A stretch of DNA of 64,000 nucleotides from Roseovarius tolerans (GTDB taxonomy: Bacteria > Pseudomonadota > Alphaproteobacteria > Rhodobacterales > Rhodobacteraceae): NCBI RefSeq assembly GCF_900109855.1, contig NZ_FOBO01000001.1, positions 124,001 through 188,000 on the forward strand, in the 5' to 3' direction. Shown one piece after another: positions 49,754 to 57,748 of this stretch. The notes beneath the pieces are model-generated. The model saw nothing but the letters and a program-made list of their open reading frames with translations, searched no databases and was not told the DNA's origin. Numbering within the stretch: position 1 is the first letter of the stretch; the number at the start of each line of letters is the position of its first letter. The position numbers and the translations under genes were made by a program.

Positions 49754-49809
49754 CGAAATCTTCAAAAGATTTCGGAACGCTTTCTTTTCAAGAAAGCGGG
49801 GGCTCCCCC
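49754..49809. repeat. three tandem hairpins upstream of ileS
   Basis: Three inverted repeats lie in a row. CGAAATCTT/AAGATTTCG (49754-49762 and 49766-49774) has a 9-bp stem and 3-base loop. CGCTTTCTT/AAGAAAGCG (49778-49786 and 49790-49798) has the same size, three bases later. GGGGG/CCCCC (49798-49802 and 49805-49809) follows. They fall in the 296-bp gap between the haemoglobin and ileS genes. They could be REP-like repeats, a double terminator or leader hairpins; the rest of the gap shows no gene. Confidence 0.55.
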
Positions 49810-49990
49810 TCTGGACGCGTCCCGGGTGCGCGCCTATAAGGCGGGGCATGATCAGACGCATAGCGATCATTAATCGAATTACATGCCCGGCGCTCTGACC
49901 CCATCGAGCCGCCGGGATTACAGGCGTTTGAGCCATCGCGCCGCCCCAGAACCCCATATTTTCAAAACCCAGTGACAAAGGACGTCACCC

Positions 49991-52939
49991 ATGTGTTCTG
50001 ACACGCCCGAGTACAAAGACACACTGAACCTGCCGCAGACCGAGTTCCCGATGCGGGCGGGCCTGCCCAAGCGCGAGCCCGAATGGCTTGCCCGGTGGGA
50101 AGAGATCGGCATCTACGACCGGCTGCGCGAGCGAAATGAGGGCCGTGAGCCCTTTACCCTGCATGATGGCCCGCCCTATGCCAACGGTCACCTGCATATC
50201 GGCCACGCGCTCAACAAGATCCTCAAGGATATGGTGGTGCGCTCGCAGCAGATGATGGGGCGTGACGCGCGCTATATCCCCGGCTGGGATTGCCACGGCC
50301 TGCCCATCGAGTGGAAGATCGAGGAACAGTATCGCGCCAAGGGTCTCGACAAGGACAAGGTCGATGTCGTTGATTTCCGTCAGGAATGCCGCAAGTTCGC
50401 CGAAGGCTGGATCGACATCCAGCGCGACGAGTTCAAGCGCCTTGGGATCACCGGCAAGTGGGACAAGCCGTATCTGACGATGGATTTCCGCGCCGAGCGG
50501 ATCATCGCGGAGGAATTCCAGAAATTCCTGATGTCCGGCGTGCTCTATCAGGGCTCCAAGCCGGTGATGTGGTCGCCCATCGAAAAGACCGCGCTCGCCG
50601 AGGCGGAGGTGGAGTATCACGACAAGGAAAGCTTCACGGTCTGGGTGAAGTTCGAGGTTGTTGCTGCCGGATCTGGAACTCCGGAGATGGTTAACGAACT
50701 ACTGGGCGCGCACGTCGTCATCTGGACCACCACGCCCTGGACGATCCCGTCCAACAAGGCCGTGGTGTATGGCGCGGACGTTTCCTATGGCCTCTACGAG
50801 GTGGCCGGCACGCCCGAGCAGTGCTGGGCGGATGTGGGCGATAAGTTCATCCTCGCCGACAAGCTGGCGGGGGACGTAATGACCCGCGCGCGGCTGGAGG
50901 AGGGAATGTATACCCGCCTGCGCGACGTCACCGCCGAGGAACTGGCGGGCCTCTCGTTGCAACACCCGCTCGCCCATGCCGAAGGCTCCAACGGCGAATG
51001 GGACGACCTGCGAGACTTCCGCGCTGCCGATTTCGTCACCGACGAGGAGGGCACCGGCTTCGTGCATTGTGCGCCGAGCCACGGGATGGAGGAATACGAG
51101 CTCTATCGCGGTCTAGGGATGCTGGATCAGGTCATCACCTATAACGTGCTCGACGATGGCTCCTTCCGCCCCGATCTGCCCTTTTTTGGCGGCACGTTCA
51201 TCCTTGACCGCAAGGGCAAGGAGGGCAATGCCAATAAATCCGTCATCGACAAGCTGGTCGAGGTGGGCGGGCTGCTGGCGCGAGGCAAGATCAAGCACAG
51301 CTATCCGCATAGCTGGCGCTCAAAGGCGCCGGTGATCTACCGAAACACGCCGCAATGGTTTGCCGCCATCGACCGCGCGGTGGGCGACGGGCAGGACCAA
51401 TACGGCACCACCATCCGCGAGCGCGCGTTGCGCTCTATCGACGAGCTGGTGGCATGGACACCCAAGACCGGCCGGAATCGTCTCTATTCGATGATCGAGG
51501 CGCGGCCCGACTGGGTGCTGTCGCGTCAGCGCGCCTGGGGCGTACCGCTCACGTGCTTTGTGAAGAAAGGCGCGCAACCGACGGATCCCGATTACCTTTT
51601 GCGCAACGAGGAGGTGAATGCCCGCATCCTTGAGGCGTTCGAGGCCGAAGGCGCGGATGCCTGGTACAAGGACGGCGCGAAAGAACGGTTCCTCGACGGG
51701 ATCGTCGCCCCCGCAGAGTGGGAGAAGGTCGATGACATTCTCGACGTGTGGTTCGATTCCGGCTCCACCCATGCCTTCGTGCTGCGTGATCGCGAGGACG
51801 GGTCAGCGGACGGCATGGCAGATCTCTATCTCGAAGGCACCGATCAGCATCGCGGCTGGTTCCATTCCTCGATGCTGCAGGCCTGCGGCACCATCGGGCA
51901 TGCACCTTATCGTGGGGTGCTGACGCATGGTTTTACGCTGGACGAGAAGGGCAACAAGATGTCCAAATCGCTCGGCAATACCGTGGCCCCCGAGGAGGTG
52001 GTCAAGCAATACGGGGCCGACATCCTGCGCCTCTGGGTGGCACAGGCGGATTACACCGCCGATTTGCGGATCGGGCCGGAGATTCTCAAGGGTGTGGCCG
52101 ACAGCTATCGCCGATTGCGCAATACGATGCGTTTCATGCTGGGCGGGTTGAGCCATTTCAGCGAGGCGGACCGGGTCGAGCCTTCGGCAATGCCGGAGTT
52201 GGAACGGTGGGTGCTGCATCGGCTGGCCGAACTCGATCACAAGGTCAAGAAAGGCTATGAAGCCTATGACTTTCAAGGCGTTTTTCAGCAGATCTTCAAC
52301 TTCGCCACGATTGATCTGTCGGCGTTCTATTTCGATATCCGCAAGGACGCGCTCTATTGCGACGGTGACACGGCGCGCCGCCGCGCGGCGCGCACCGTGC
52401 TTGATCTGCTGTTCCACCGGCTGACCACGTGGCTCGCGCCGGTGCTGGTCTTTACCATGGAAGAAGTCTGGCTGGAGCGATTCCCTGGTGCGGGCACGTC
52501 CGTGCATCTGACCGATATCCCCGCGACCCCTGCCGATTGGCTGGATGAGCCGCTGGCGGCGAAATGGGCGCAGGTGCGTCAAGCGCGGCGCGTGGTGACG
52601 GCGGCGCTGGAGGTGCAGCGCACCGATAAGGTGATTGGGGCATCGCTGGAGGCCGCGCCCATCGTGCATGTTCGCGATGCCGAGATGTTGGCCGCGCTTA
52701 AATCAGTAAATTTCGAAGATATCTGCATCACCTCGGATGTCACCCTCACCGACACCCCGCGCCCCGATGAGGCGTTCCGCCTGCCCGAGGTGGAGACGGT
52801 CGGCGTGGTCTTTGCCAAGGCTGAGGGGCAGAAATGTCAGCGCTGCTGGAAGATCCTTCCGGATGTAGGAAACCATGCTCATGTCGGCACCTGCAAACGC
52901 TGCGATGCCGCATTGTCCGAGATGAAGATCCAAGCGTAA
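49991..52939 (+). CDS. ileS: isoleucyl-tRNA synthetase
   Basis: A 982-residue class I synthetase that charges tRNA-Ile. The HIGH motif is in GHLHIGHAL near residue 69-76 and KMSKS in GNKMSKSLGN near 656. The editing domain includes WTTTPWTIPSNKAV, and the C-terminal zinc site is CQRCWKILPDVGNHAHVGTCKRC near 948-970. The length is normal for this family. It stands alone, 296 bp after the haemoglobin gene; no T-box leader is evident. Confidence 0.98.
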   Translation: MCSDTPEYKDTLNLPQTEFPMRAGLPKREPEWLARWEEIGIYDRLRERNEGREPFTLHDGPPYANGHLHIGHALNKILKDMVVRSQQMMGRDARYIPGWDCHGLPIEWKIEEQYRAKGLDKDKVDVVDFRQECRKFAEGWIDIQRDEFKRLGITGKWDKPYLTMDFRAERIIAEEFQKFLMSGVLYQGSKPVMWSPIEKTALAEAEVEYHDKESFTVWVKFEVVAAGSGTPEMVNELLGAHVVIWTTTPWTIPSNKAVVYGADVSYGLYEVAGTPEQCWADVGDKFILADKLAGDVMTRARLEEGMYTRLRDVTAEELAGLSLQHPLAHAEGSNGEWDDLRDFRAADFVTDEEGTGFVHCAPSHGMEEYELYRGLGMLDQVITYNVLDDGSFRPDLPFFGGTFILDRKGKEGNANKSVIDKLVEVGGLLARGKIKHSYPHSWRSKAPVIYRNTPQWFAAIDRAVGDGQDQYGTTIRERALRSIDELVAWTPKTGRNRLYSMIEARPDWVLSRQRAWGVPLTCFVKKGAQPTDPDYLLRNEEVNARILEAFEAEGADAWYKDGAKERFLDGIVAPAEWEKVDDILDVWFDSGSTHAFVLRDREDGSADGMADLYLEGTDQHRGWFHSSMLQACGTIGHAPYRGVLTHGFTLDEKGNKMSKSLGNTVAPEEVVKQYGADILRLWVAQADYTADLRIGPEILKGVADSYRRLRNTMRFMLGGLSHFSEADRVEPSAMPELERWVLHRLAELDHKVKKGYEAYDFQGVFQQIFNFATIDLSAFYFDIRKDALYCDGDTARRRAARTVLDLLFHRLTTWLAPVLVFTMEEVWLERFPGAGTSVHLTDIPATPADWLDEPLAAKWAQVRQARRVVTAALEVQRTDKVIGASLEAAPIVHVRDAEMLAALKSVNFEDICITSDVTLTDTPRPDEAFRLPEVETVGVVFAKAEGQKCQRCWKILPDVGNHAHVGTCKRCDAALSEMKIQA

Positions 52940-52951
52940 CTGTACGAATTG

Positions 52952-52975
52952 TTAGTATTTTTGCCAAAAAGAAGA
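52952..52975 (+). repeat. GTATTTT-type intergenic motif, copy 3
   Basis: TTAGTATTTTTGCCAAAAAG plus AAGA starts 12 bases after the ileS stop and ends 12 bases before the convergent mazG stop. It matches the copy at 43554-43576 closely (20 of the first 24 positions or more). Position between convergent genes argues against a promoter here. Confidence 0.45.
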
Positions 52976-52987
52976 CGTGGGCGGGGC

Positions 52988-53809
52988 TCAGGCCTCGCCG
53001 CGTTCTTCGGCTTTGGCGCGGTCCCAGAGCGCGTCCATTTCCGCGAGATCAGATTGGTCGGGCGTCTTGCCCGCCTCGGATAACAATGCCTCGATGCGCT
53101 CGAACCGACGGGTGAATTTGGCGTTGGCGCGGCGCAGGGCGGTTTCCGGGCAGAGCTTCATGTGCCGAGCGAGATTGGCCATGACGAACAGGAGATCGCC
53201 GAATTCTTCCTCGACCTTGTCTTGGGTCAGATGCTCCGCAGCCTCGTGAAGCTCTTCGACTTCTTCCTGTATCTTGTCGAGAACATGTGAGGTCTCGGGC
53301 CAGTCAAAGCCGACACGTGCGGCGCGTTTTTGCAATTTCACTGCGCGCAGGAGCGAGGGTAGACCTAGCGCCACACCGTCAAGTGTGCCGGATTTGGCGT
53401 CTGCCGCGCGCTCTGCGGCCTTGATCGCCTCCCAGTCGTGGGTCTGTTGTTCGGCGCTCTTGTCGCGGCTCTCGGCACCAAAGACATGTGGATGGCGCGC
53501 GACCATCTTGTCGGAAATCGCATTGGCCACGTCCTCGACATCGAACAGCCCGCAATCCTGGGCGATCTGTGAATGAAAGATCACCTGCAGCAGCAGATCG
53601 CCCAGTTCACCGCGCAATTCGGGCCAGTTTTCCTGCTCGATGGCATCGGCGACTTCGTAAGCCTCTTCAATGGTATAGGGGGCGATGCTCGCAAAATCTT
53701 GCTCGATATCCCAAGGGCATCCCGTATCCGGGTCGCGCAGTCGCGCCATGATGGTGATCAGCCGGAGCAAGCCGCCTTTAGGATCGTGAATGAGCGTGTC
53801 GTCAGGCAT
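52988..53809 (-). CDS. mazG: nucleoside triphosphate pyrophosphohydrolase
   Basis: A 273-residue MazG. Two MazG domains are present. The first carries TIEEAYEVADAIEQENWPELRGELGDLLLQVIFHSQIA and the second EEVEELHEAAEHLTQDKVEEEFGDLLFVMANLARHM, each with the EExxE/ExxD metal site. The N-terminus RLRDPDTGCPWDIEQDF is standard. It hydrolyses abnormal nucleoside triphosphates to monophosphate and pyrophosphate. It is convergent with ileS and divergent from the amidohydrolase. Confidence 0.96.
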   Translation of the reverse strand: MPDDTLIHDPKGGLLRLITIMARLRDPDTGCPWDIEQDFASIAPYTIEEAYEVADAIEQENWPELRGELGDLLLQVIFHSQIAQDCGLFDVEDVANAISDKMVARHPHVFGAESRDKSAEQQTHDWEAIKAAERAADAKSGTLDGVALGLPSLLRAVKLQKRAARVGFDWPETSHVLDKIQEEVEELHEAAEHLTQDKVEEEFGDLLFVMANLARHMKLCPETALRRANAKFTRRFERIEALLSEAGKTPDQSDLAEMDALWDRAKAEERGEA

Positions 53810-53871
53810 TGCGGCGGCCTCTGCTTTGGGGTTGAGTGGACCCTGACGCGAGATGGAAAGGATGTCCAGAG

Positions 53872-55044
53872 ATGGCCGTGATCAACCGCATAGCGGGTTT
53901 TGCCGATGAGATGACCGCGTGGCGCAGGCATCTGCATGCCCATCCCGAGATTGGGTTCGACTGTCATGAGACGGCTGCCTTCGTGGTGGAGCGATTGCAG
54001 GAGTTCGGGATCGATCAGATCGAGACGGGTATAGCCGAGTGCGGCGTCGTGGCGGTGATCGAAGGGCAGGGAGATGGCCCCTGCATCGGTTTGCGTGCCG
54101 ATATGGATGCGCTACCGATGGAGGAGGTCACCGGGCTGGACTATGCCAGCAAAACGCCTGGAAAGATGCATGCGTGCGGCCATGACGGGCATACGACGAT
54201 GCTCTTGGCCGCGGCCAAGTATCTTGCGGAGACGCGGAATTTCGCGGGCAAGGTGGTGCTGATTTTTCAGCCGGCCGAAGAGGGCCCGGGCGGCGGGCGC
54301 GTGATGGTAGAGGAGGGCGTTCTGAGCCGTCATGCCGTGGATCAGGTCTATGCGTTGCACACCTTGCCGGGCGCGCCGGAAGGCACGTTCGAGACCACGC
54401 CGGGGCCGATCATGGCGGCGGTGGACAGCTTGCATGTGGACGTGATTGGGCAAGGCGGGCACGGTGCCTTTCCGCATGAGACGCGCGACCCCGTGATCGC
54501 CGCCGTAGCGATCGTGCAGGCCATCCAGACGATTGTCACAAGGAACCGTAACCCGTTGGACGATCTGGTTATTTCTGTGACGCAGATTCATACCGGCAGT
54601 GCGGACAACATCATCCCCGAGAGCGCCTATCTCAACGCGACAATCCGGACGTTCAGCCCCGAGGTGCAGGCGATGGTGCATCGGCGGTTGCGCGAGGTGG
54701 CCGAAGGCACGGCGGCAGCGCATGGCGTGCGGGCGGAGGTACGGATCGACGTGGGTTATCCGGCGACGCTGAATGATGGGGAAAAAACCAGCTTTGCTGC
54801 GGATGTGGCGCGTGAGGTTGTTGGGGCAGACGCGGTGATTGCGGATCGCACCCGCGAGATGGGTGCAGAGGATTTTTCCTATATGTTGCAAGAACTGCCG
54901 GGCTGTTACCTGTTCTTGGGTCAAGGCGACGGGCCGGGGTTGCATCATCCGGGGTTCAATTTCAACGATGCGGTGGCCCCAGTGGGTGCGTCGTTCTTCG
55001 CGCGTCTCGTCGAGCGGGCACAGCCGGTGAGCGGAGCGAATTAA
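53872..55044 (+). CDS. M20-family amidohydrolase (hippurate hydrolase/aminoacylase type)
   Basis: A 390-residue zinc peptidase-like enzyme. The ATG at 53872 is used; an in-frame extension to 53836 is unconvincing. Metal ligands lie in HACGHDGHTTML at about 100-111 and PAEEGPGGGRVM at about 138. A dimerisation domain follows from about 190 (DSLHVDVIGQGGHGAFP). It cleaves N-acyl amino acids or related amides. It ends one base before the agmatinase start, so the two are likely co-transcribed and may act in sequence. Confidence 0.92.
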   Translation: MAVINRIAGFADEMTAWRRHLHAHPEIGFDCHETAAFVVERLQEFGIDQIETGIAECGVVAVIEGQGDGPCIGLRADMDALPMEEVTGLDYASKTPGKMHACGHDGHTTMLLAAAKYLAETRNFAGKVVLIFQPAEEGPGGGRVMVEEGVLSRHAVDQVYALHTLPGAPEGTFETTPGPIMAAVDSLHVDVIGQGGHGAFPHETRDPVIAAVAIVQAIQTIVTRNRNPLDDLVISVTQIHTGSADNIIPESAYLNATIRTFSPEVQAMVHRRLREVAEGTAAAHGVRAEVRIDVGYPATLNDGEKTSFAADVAREVVGADAVIADRTREMGAEDFSYMLQELPGCYLFLGQGDGPGLHHPGFNFNDAVAPVGASFFARLVERAQPVSGAN

Positions 55045-55045
55045 G

Positions 55046-56008
55046 ATGGCGCTAGAAGATGCAAAAACACAAGTGGATCAAGCCTTTGCGCGAGAAACCT
55101 CGCGTGGTTTGAGCTATGAGAACACCTTTGGCGGCGCGCTGTCCTTTGCTCGCAGGCGCTATACCAAGAATCTCGCGGGCGTCGATGTGGCGATCACCGG
55201 GGTGCCGTTCGATCAGTCGGTCACCAACAGGCCCGGCACGCGGTTGGGACCGCGCGCCATTCGCGAAGCGAGTGCGCTGCAGGTGTTCGATCCGCCTTAT
55301 GGTTGGGACGGGTATGATCCGCTCACGAGCCTCAGCATAGTGGACTATGGTGATCTGGCGTTTGATTATGCAAAGGTCGCGGAGTTTCCCGAGGCGCTGA
55401 CGGCGCATATCCGGGGGATTCTCGAGAGTGGGGCGGCGACCATAACCCTTGGTGGCGATCACTACATTTCTCTACCGATTCTAAAGGCTTACGCCGAGAA
55501 GTTCGGGCCCGTGGCGCTTGTGCAGTTCGATGCACATTCCGATACCTGGGTCGATGATGACATGAGCCGGATCGATCATGGCACGATGTTCTACAAGGCG
55601 GTGCAGCTGGGGCTGATCGACGTGGAACACTCGGTGCAGGTGGGTATCCGGACGGAGAATCCCGACACGTTGGGCATCACGACCATCGACGCGCGTGAGG
55701 TGCATCTGGAGGGGCCGGTTAAAACGGCAATTAAAATCAAAGAGATCGTCGGTGATGCTCCGGCGTATATGAGCTTTGATATCGATGCGCTGGACCCGGC
55801 CTTTGCCCCCGGCACGGGCACGCCGGTCTGGGGCGGGCTGACCTCGGCGCAGGCGGCGATCATGCTGCGCGATCTGGCCGGGATCAATATGTTGGGCGGC
55901 GACGTTGTGGAAGTGTCGCCGCCCTTTGATACAACCGGTGCCACGGCGATTGCCGGGGCGCATGTGGCGATGGAGATGCTCTGCCTTTGGGGCTGGACGC
56001 GGCGATGA
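55046..56008 (+). CDS. speB: agmatinase-family ureohydrolase
   Basis: A 320-residue arginase/agmatinase. The binuclear manganese ligands are in TLGGDHYISLP, FDAHSDTWVDD and SFDIDALDPAFAPGTGTP. The N-terminus has the NRPGTRLGPRAIREAS segment of agmatinases. It removes urea from agmatine or another guanidino compound such as guanidinobutyrate or guanidinopropionate. No arginine decarboxylase gene is nearby. The partner M20 gene suggests the substrate may be an acylated guanidino compound, but this is inference. Confidence 0.92.
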   Translation: MALEDAKTQVDQAFARETSRGLSYENTFGGALSFARRRYTKNLAGVDVAITGVPFDQSVTNRPGTRLGPRAIREASALQVFDPPYGWDGYDPLTSLSIVDYGDLAFDYAKVAEFPEALTAHIRGILESGAATITLGGDHYISLPILKAYAEKFGPVALVQFDAHSDTWVDDDMSRIDHGTMFYKAVQLGLIDVEHSVQVGIRTENPDTLGITTIDAREVHLEGPVKTAIKIKEIVGDAPAYMSFDIDALDPAFAPGTGTPVWGGLTSAQAAIMLRDLAGINMLGGDVVEVSPPFDTTGATAIAGAHVAMEMLCLWGWTRR

Positions 56009-56067
56009 GGTGGGCCGCCCGTCCTGTGTGATCGCCCGGATTGACAGGACGATCCCGCGGCCGGGAG

Positions 56068-56090
56068 ATCCTCGGGTCAAGCCCGAGGAT
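56068..56090. repeat. alphaproteobacterial-type palindromic element
   Basis: ATCCTCGGG (56068-56076) and CCCGAGGAT (56082-56090) form a perfect 9-bp stem with loop TCAAG, in the gap between convergent speB and grxD. The ATCCTCGGGTCAAGCCCGAGGAT form followed by GAC is a pattern I recognise from dispersed repeats in alphaproteobacterial genomes. It may also terminate both genes. Confidence 0.6.
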
Positions 56091-56125
56091 GACTGGTAGC
56101 TACCCCAGAAGGACGATGCATTTGC

Positions 56126-56488
56126 TCAGGCGTTGGCTTCGCGGATTTTCTCGGCGGCGGCCTTGTCGTAGGTGACGCCGTTCTGCTCGAAGAGCTGATC
56201 AAGTTCGCCAGAGAGGGTCATCTCGGTGATGATATCGCAGCCGCCGACGAATTCGCCCTTGACGTAAAGCTGGGGGATTGTCGGCCAATCGGAGTAATCC
56301 TTGATGCCCTGTCGGATGTCTTCATCGGCCAGCACGTTCACATCTGCGAATTCCACGCCCATGTAGTTGAGCACGCCGGCCACGCGGCTGGAAAAACCAC
56401 ATTGCGGCATGTCCTTGGTGCCCTTCATGTAAAGCACGACGTCGGAGGATTTCACTGTGTCTTCAATGCGGGATTTTGCGTCGGTCAT
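56126..56488 (-). CDS. grxD: monothiol CGFS glutaredoxin (Grx4/GrxD)
   Basis: A 120-residue monothiol glutaredoxin. The CGFS active site is in KGTKDMPQCGFSSRVAGVL near residue 29-32, with the WPTIPQLYVKGEFVGGCDII substrate-binding region. Such proteins bind a bridging [2Fe-2S] cluster and form complexes with BolA proteins. The start overlaps the stop of the upstream membrane protein by four bases, and bolA is two genes upstream, so the operon encodes both partners. Confidence 0.95.
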   Translation of the reverse strand: MTDAKSRIEDTVKSSDVVLYMKGTKDMPQCGFSSRVAGVLNYMGVEFADVNVLADEDIRQGIKDYSDWPTIPQLYVKGEFVGGCDIITEMTLSGELDQLFEQNGVTYDKAAAEKIREANA

Positions 56489-56769
56489 GTGCGGTTATCC
56501 TGTTCGTTGGGGTCTGCGGGATCTGGTTGGGTGTCGGCGGTGTCTTCGTCATCTTCGTCGCCTTCGCCGGGGGTGTAGTCCTCGGGGTCGTAGCTTTCCT
56601 CATCCTCGGCGATGGCACCTACATGGGTGGTGTTGGTTTCAGGGTCATAGGTGAGCCCGTATTCGGCACGCCCCTCGCGTTTGAAGCGGCTGTATTCAGA
56701 CCATGTGGCGTAGACGAACACCGCCACGAAGGGCAACAGCAGGGCAACGACAAGCAGGCGTGCATCCAA
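56485..56769 (-). CDS. small acidic membrane protein between bolA and grxD
   Basis: A 94-residue protein. An N-terminal hydrophobic helix at about 5-22 (LLVVALLLPFVAVFVYA) is followed by a basic patch (RFKREGRAEY) and a very acidic C-terminal tail (EDEESYDPEDYTPGEGDEDDEDTADTQP). No cysteines or known domain are visible. It lies six bases after bolA and overlaps grxD in ATGA, so it is co-transcribed with this Fe-S pair. Function unknown. Confidence 0.8.
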   Translation of the reverse strand: MDARLLVVALLLPFVAVFVYATWSEYSRFKREGRAEYGLTYDPETNTTHVGAIAEDEESYDPEDYTPGEGDEDDEDTADTQPDPADPNEQDNRT

Positions 56770-56775
56770 AACGGG

Positions 56776-57012
56776 TTACTCCGGGGCCTTTGTGGTCAGG
56801 GCGAGCGCATGGACCGCGCCGTTCGGCCCGTCCATCTTGCCCTTCAGCGCGGCATAGACTGCGCGTTGTTGCTGCACGCGGTTCATCCCGCGAAAGCTCT
56901 CGTCGATGACTTCGGCGGAGAAGTGAACGCCATCATCGCCCTCGACCCGAATTCGGGCATTGGGCAGGGCGTCGCGGATCAACGCTTCGAGGTCGGAGGC
57001 GAGCATGGCCAT
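56776..57012 (-). CDS. bolA: BolA-family protein
   Basis: A 78-residue protein. ATG 57012 is preferred because AAGGAG is six bases upstream; an ATG two codons earlier touches that site. The BolA fold is recognisable from DLEALIRDALPNARIRVEGDDGVHFSAEVIDESFRGMNRVQQQRAVYAALKGKM, with the conserved FRGMNRVQQQRAVYA helix. BolA proteins bind [2Fe-2S] clusters together with CGFS glutaredoxins and affect iron metabolism and stress responses. It is first of the bolA, orf, grxD unit. Confidence 0.92.
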   Translation of the reverse strand: MAMLASDLEALIRDALPNARIRVEGDDGVHFSAEVIDESFRGMNRVQQQRAVYAALKGKMDGPNGAVHALALTTKAPE

Positions 57013-57104
57013 GGGCATCTCCTTGTCACGGTCTGCCCTTGATCTAGAGCGCGACAGGCCCGAGCGCAAGGGAGCGTAAGGACCGCAGAGGGTGGCCCTG
57101 GGGG

Positions 57105-57665
57105 TTAAATTTCTTCGCCTTTCTTCAGCAGATCGTCGATGAGCGCGCGCTGCAGCGCGCCGCTGTCGCCGCCGCCGTATTGCAGCGCGCCGCCGGAGTA
57201 GAGCGTGCCGTAGCTCTGAGCGAGGTTCACGACCTGCCCAAGGCCGGAAATCAGCTGATCCTTTTCGAGCGGTGTCAGCGGGTGAATGAAGGCCGACCAC
57301 AGGATATCCTTGGCGAGGGCGTAGCGCGCATCGAGGGCGGTATCGAAATTGGCCTGCAGGATGCGCTGCATCTCCTCGCTCGAGACCTCGTCGCTCTTGA
57401 CCACGGGGGTAATGGCGCGCATTCGGTCAGCGGTCTCGTCGGTGACGATGAGCACCTGCACCTCGTTGATGGTCAGCTGCCACATCGTCCCGTTGGATTG
57501 CAGATCGGGATCGAGAGCGCGCAGGATCGTATCGAGCCGGTCAAGGGTCATCGGCGGCTCTGGCGCCTCGGCCTCGGGGGTGTCTTGCGGGGTCGGGACC
57601 GGTTCCTGTGCCGCAAGATCGAGCGGCAGGAGAACCAGGCAGGCGAGAAGCAGGCGACGGAGCAT
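57105..57665 (-). CDS. secreted protein of unknown function
   Basis: A 186-residue protein with a signal peptide (MLRRLLLACLVLLPLDLAAQ) and a proline- and glutamate-rich linker to about residue 38. The mature domain contains LDRLDTILRALDPDLQSNGTMWQLTINEVQVLIVTDE and ANFDTALDARYALAKDILWSAFIHPL, read in two parts, reminiscent of a YbjN/type III chaperone-like fold, though this is weak. Its role is unknown. It is transcribed towards bolA from a start 83 bases away from mnmA's stop. Confidence 0.7.
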   Translation of the reverse strand: MLRRLLLACLVLLPLDLAAQEPVPTPQDTPEAEAPEPPMTLDRLDTILRALDPDLQSNGTMWQLTINEVQVLIVTDETADRMRAITPVVKSDEVSSEEMQRILQANFDTALDARYALAKDILWSAFIHPLTPLEKDQLISGLGQVVNLAQSYGTLYSGGALQYGGGDSGALQRALIDDLLKKGEEI

Positions 57666-57748
57666 GGCGGCGTCCTTTCATGGCATGGTCTGAGCCTGCC
57701 ATAGCCGGGCGGGCCGCGCCACGGTGCTCCGCAAAACGTGAAGGCGCG

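Noticed and set aside
49695-49990. T-box riboswitch upstream of ileS
   Set aside because: No T-box consensus seen; this element is not expected in alphaproteobacteria; the hairpins differ in layout.
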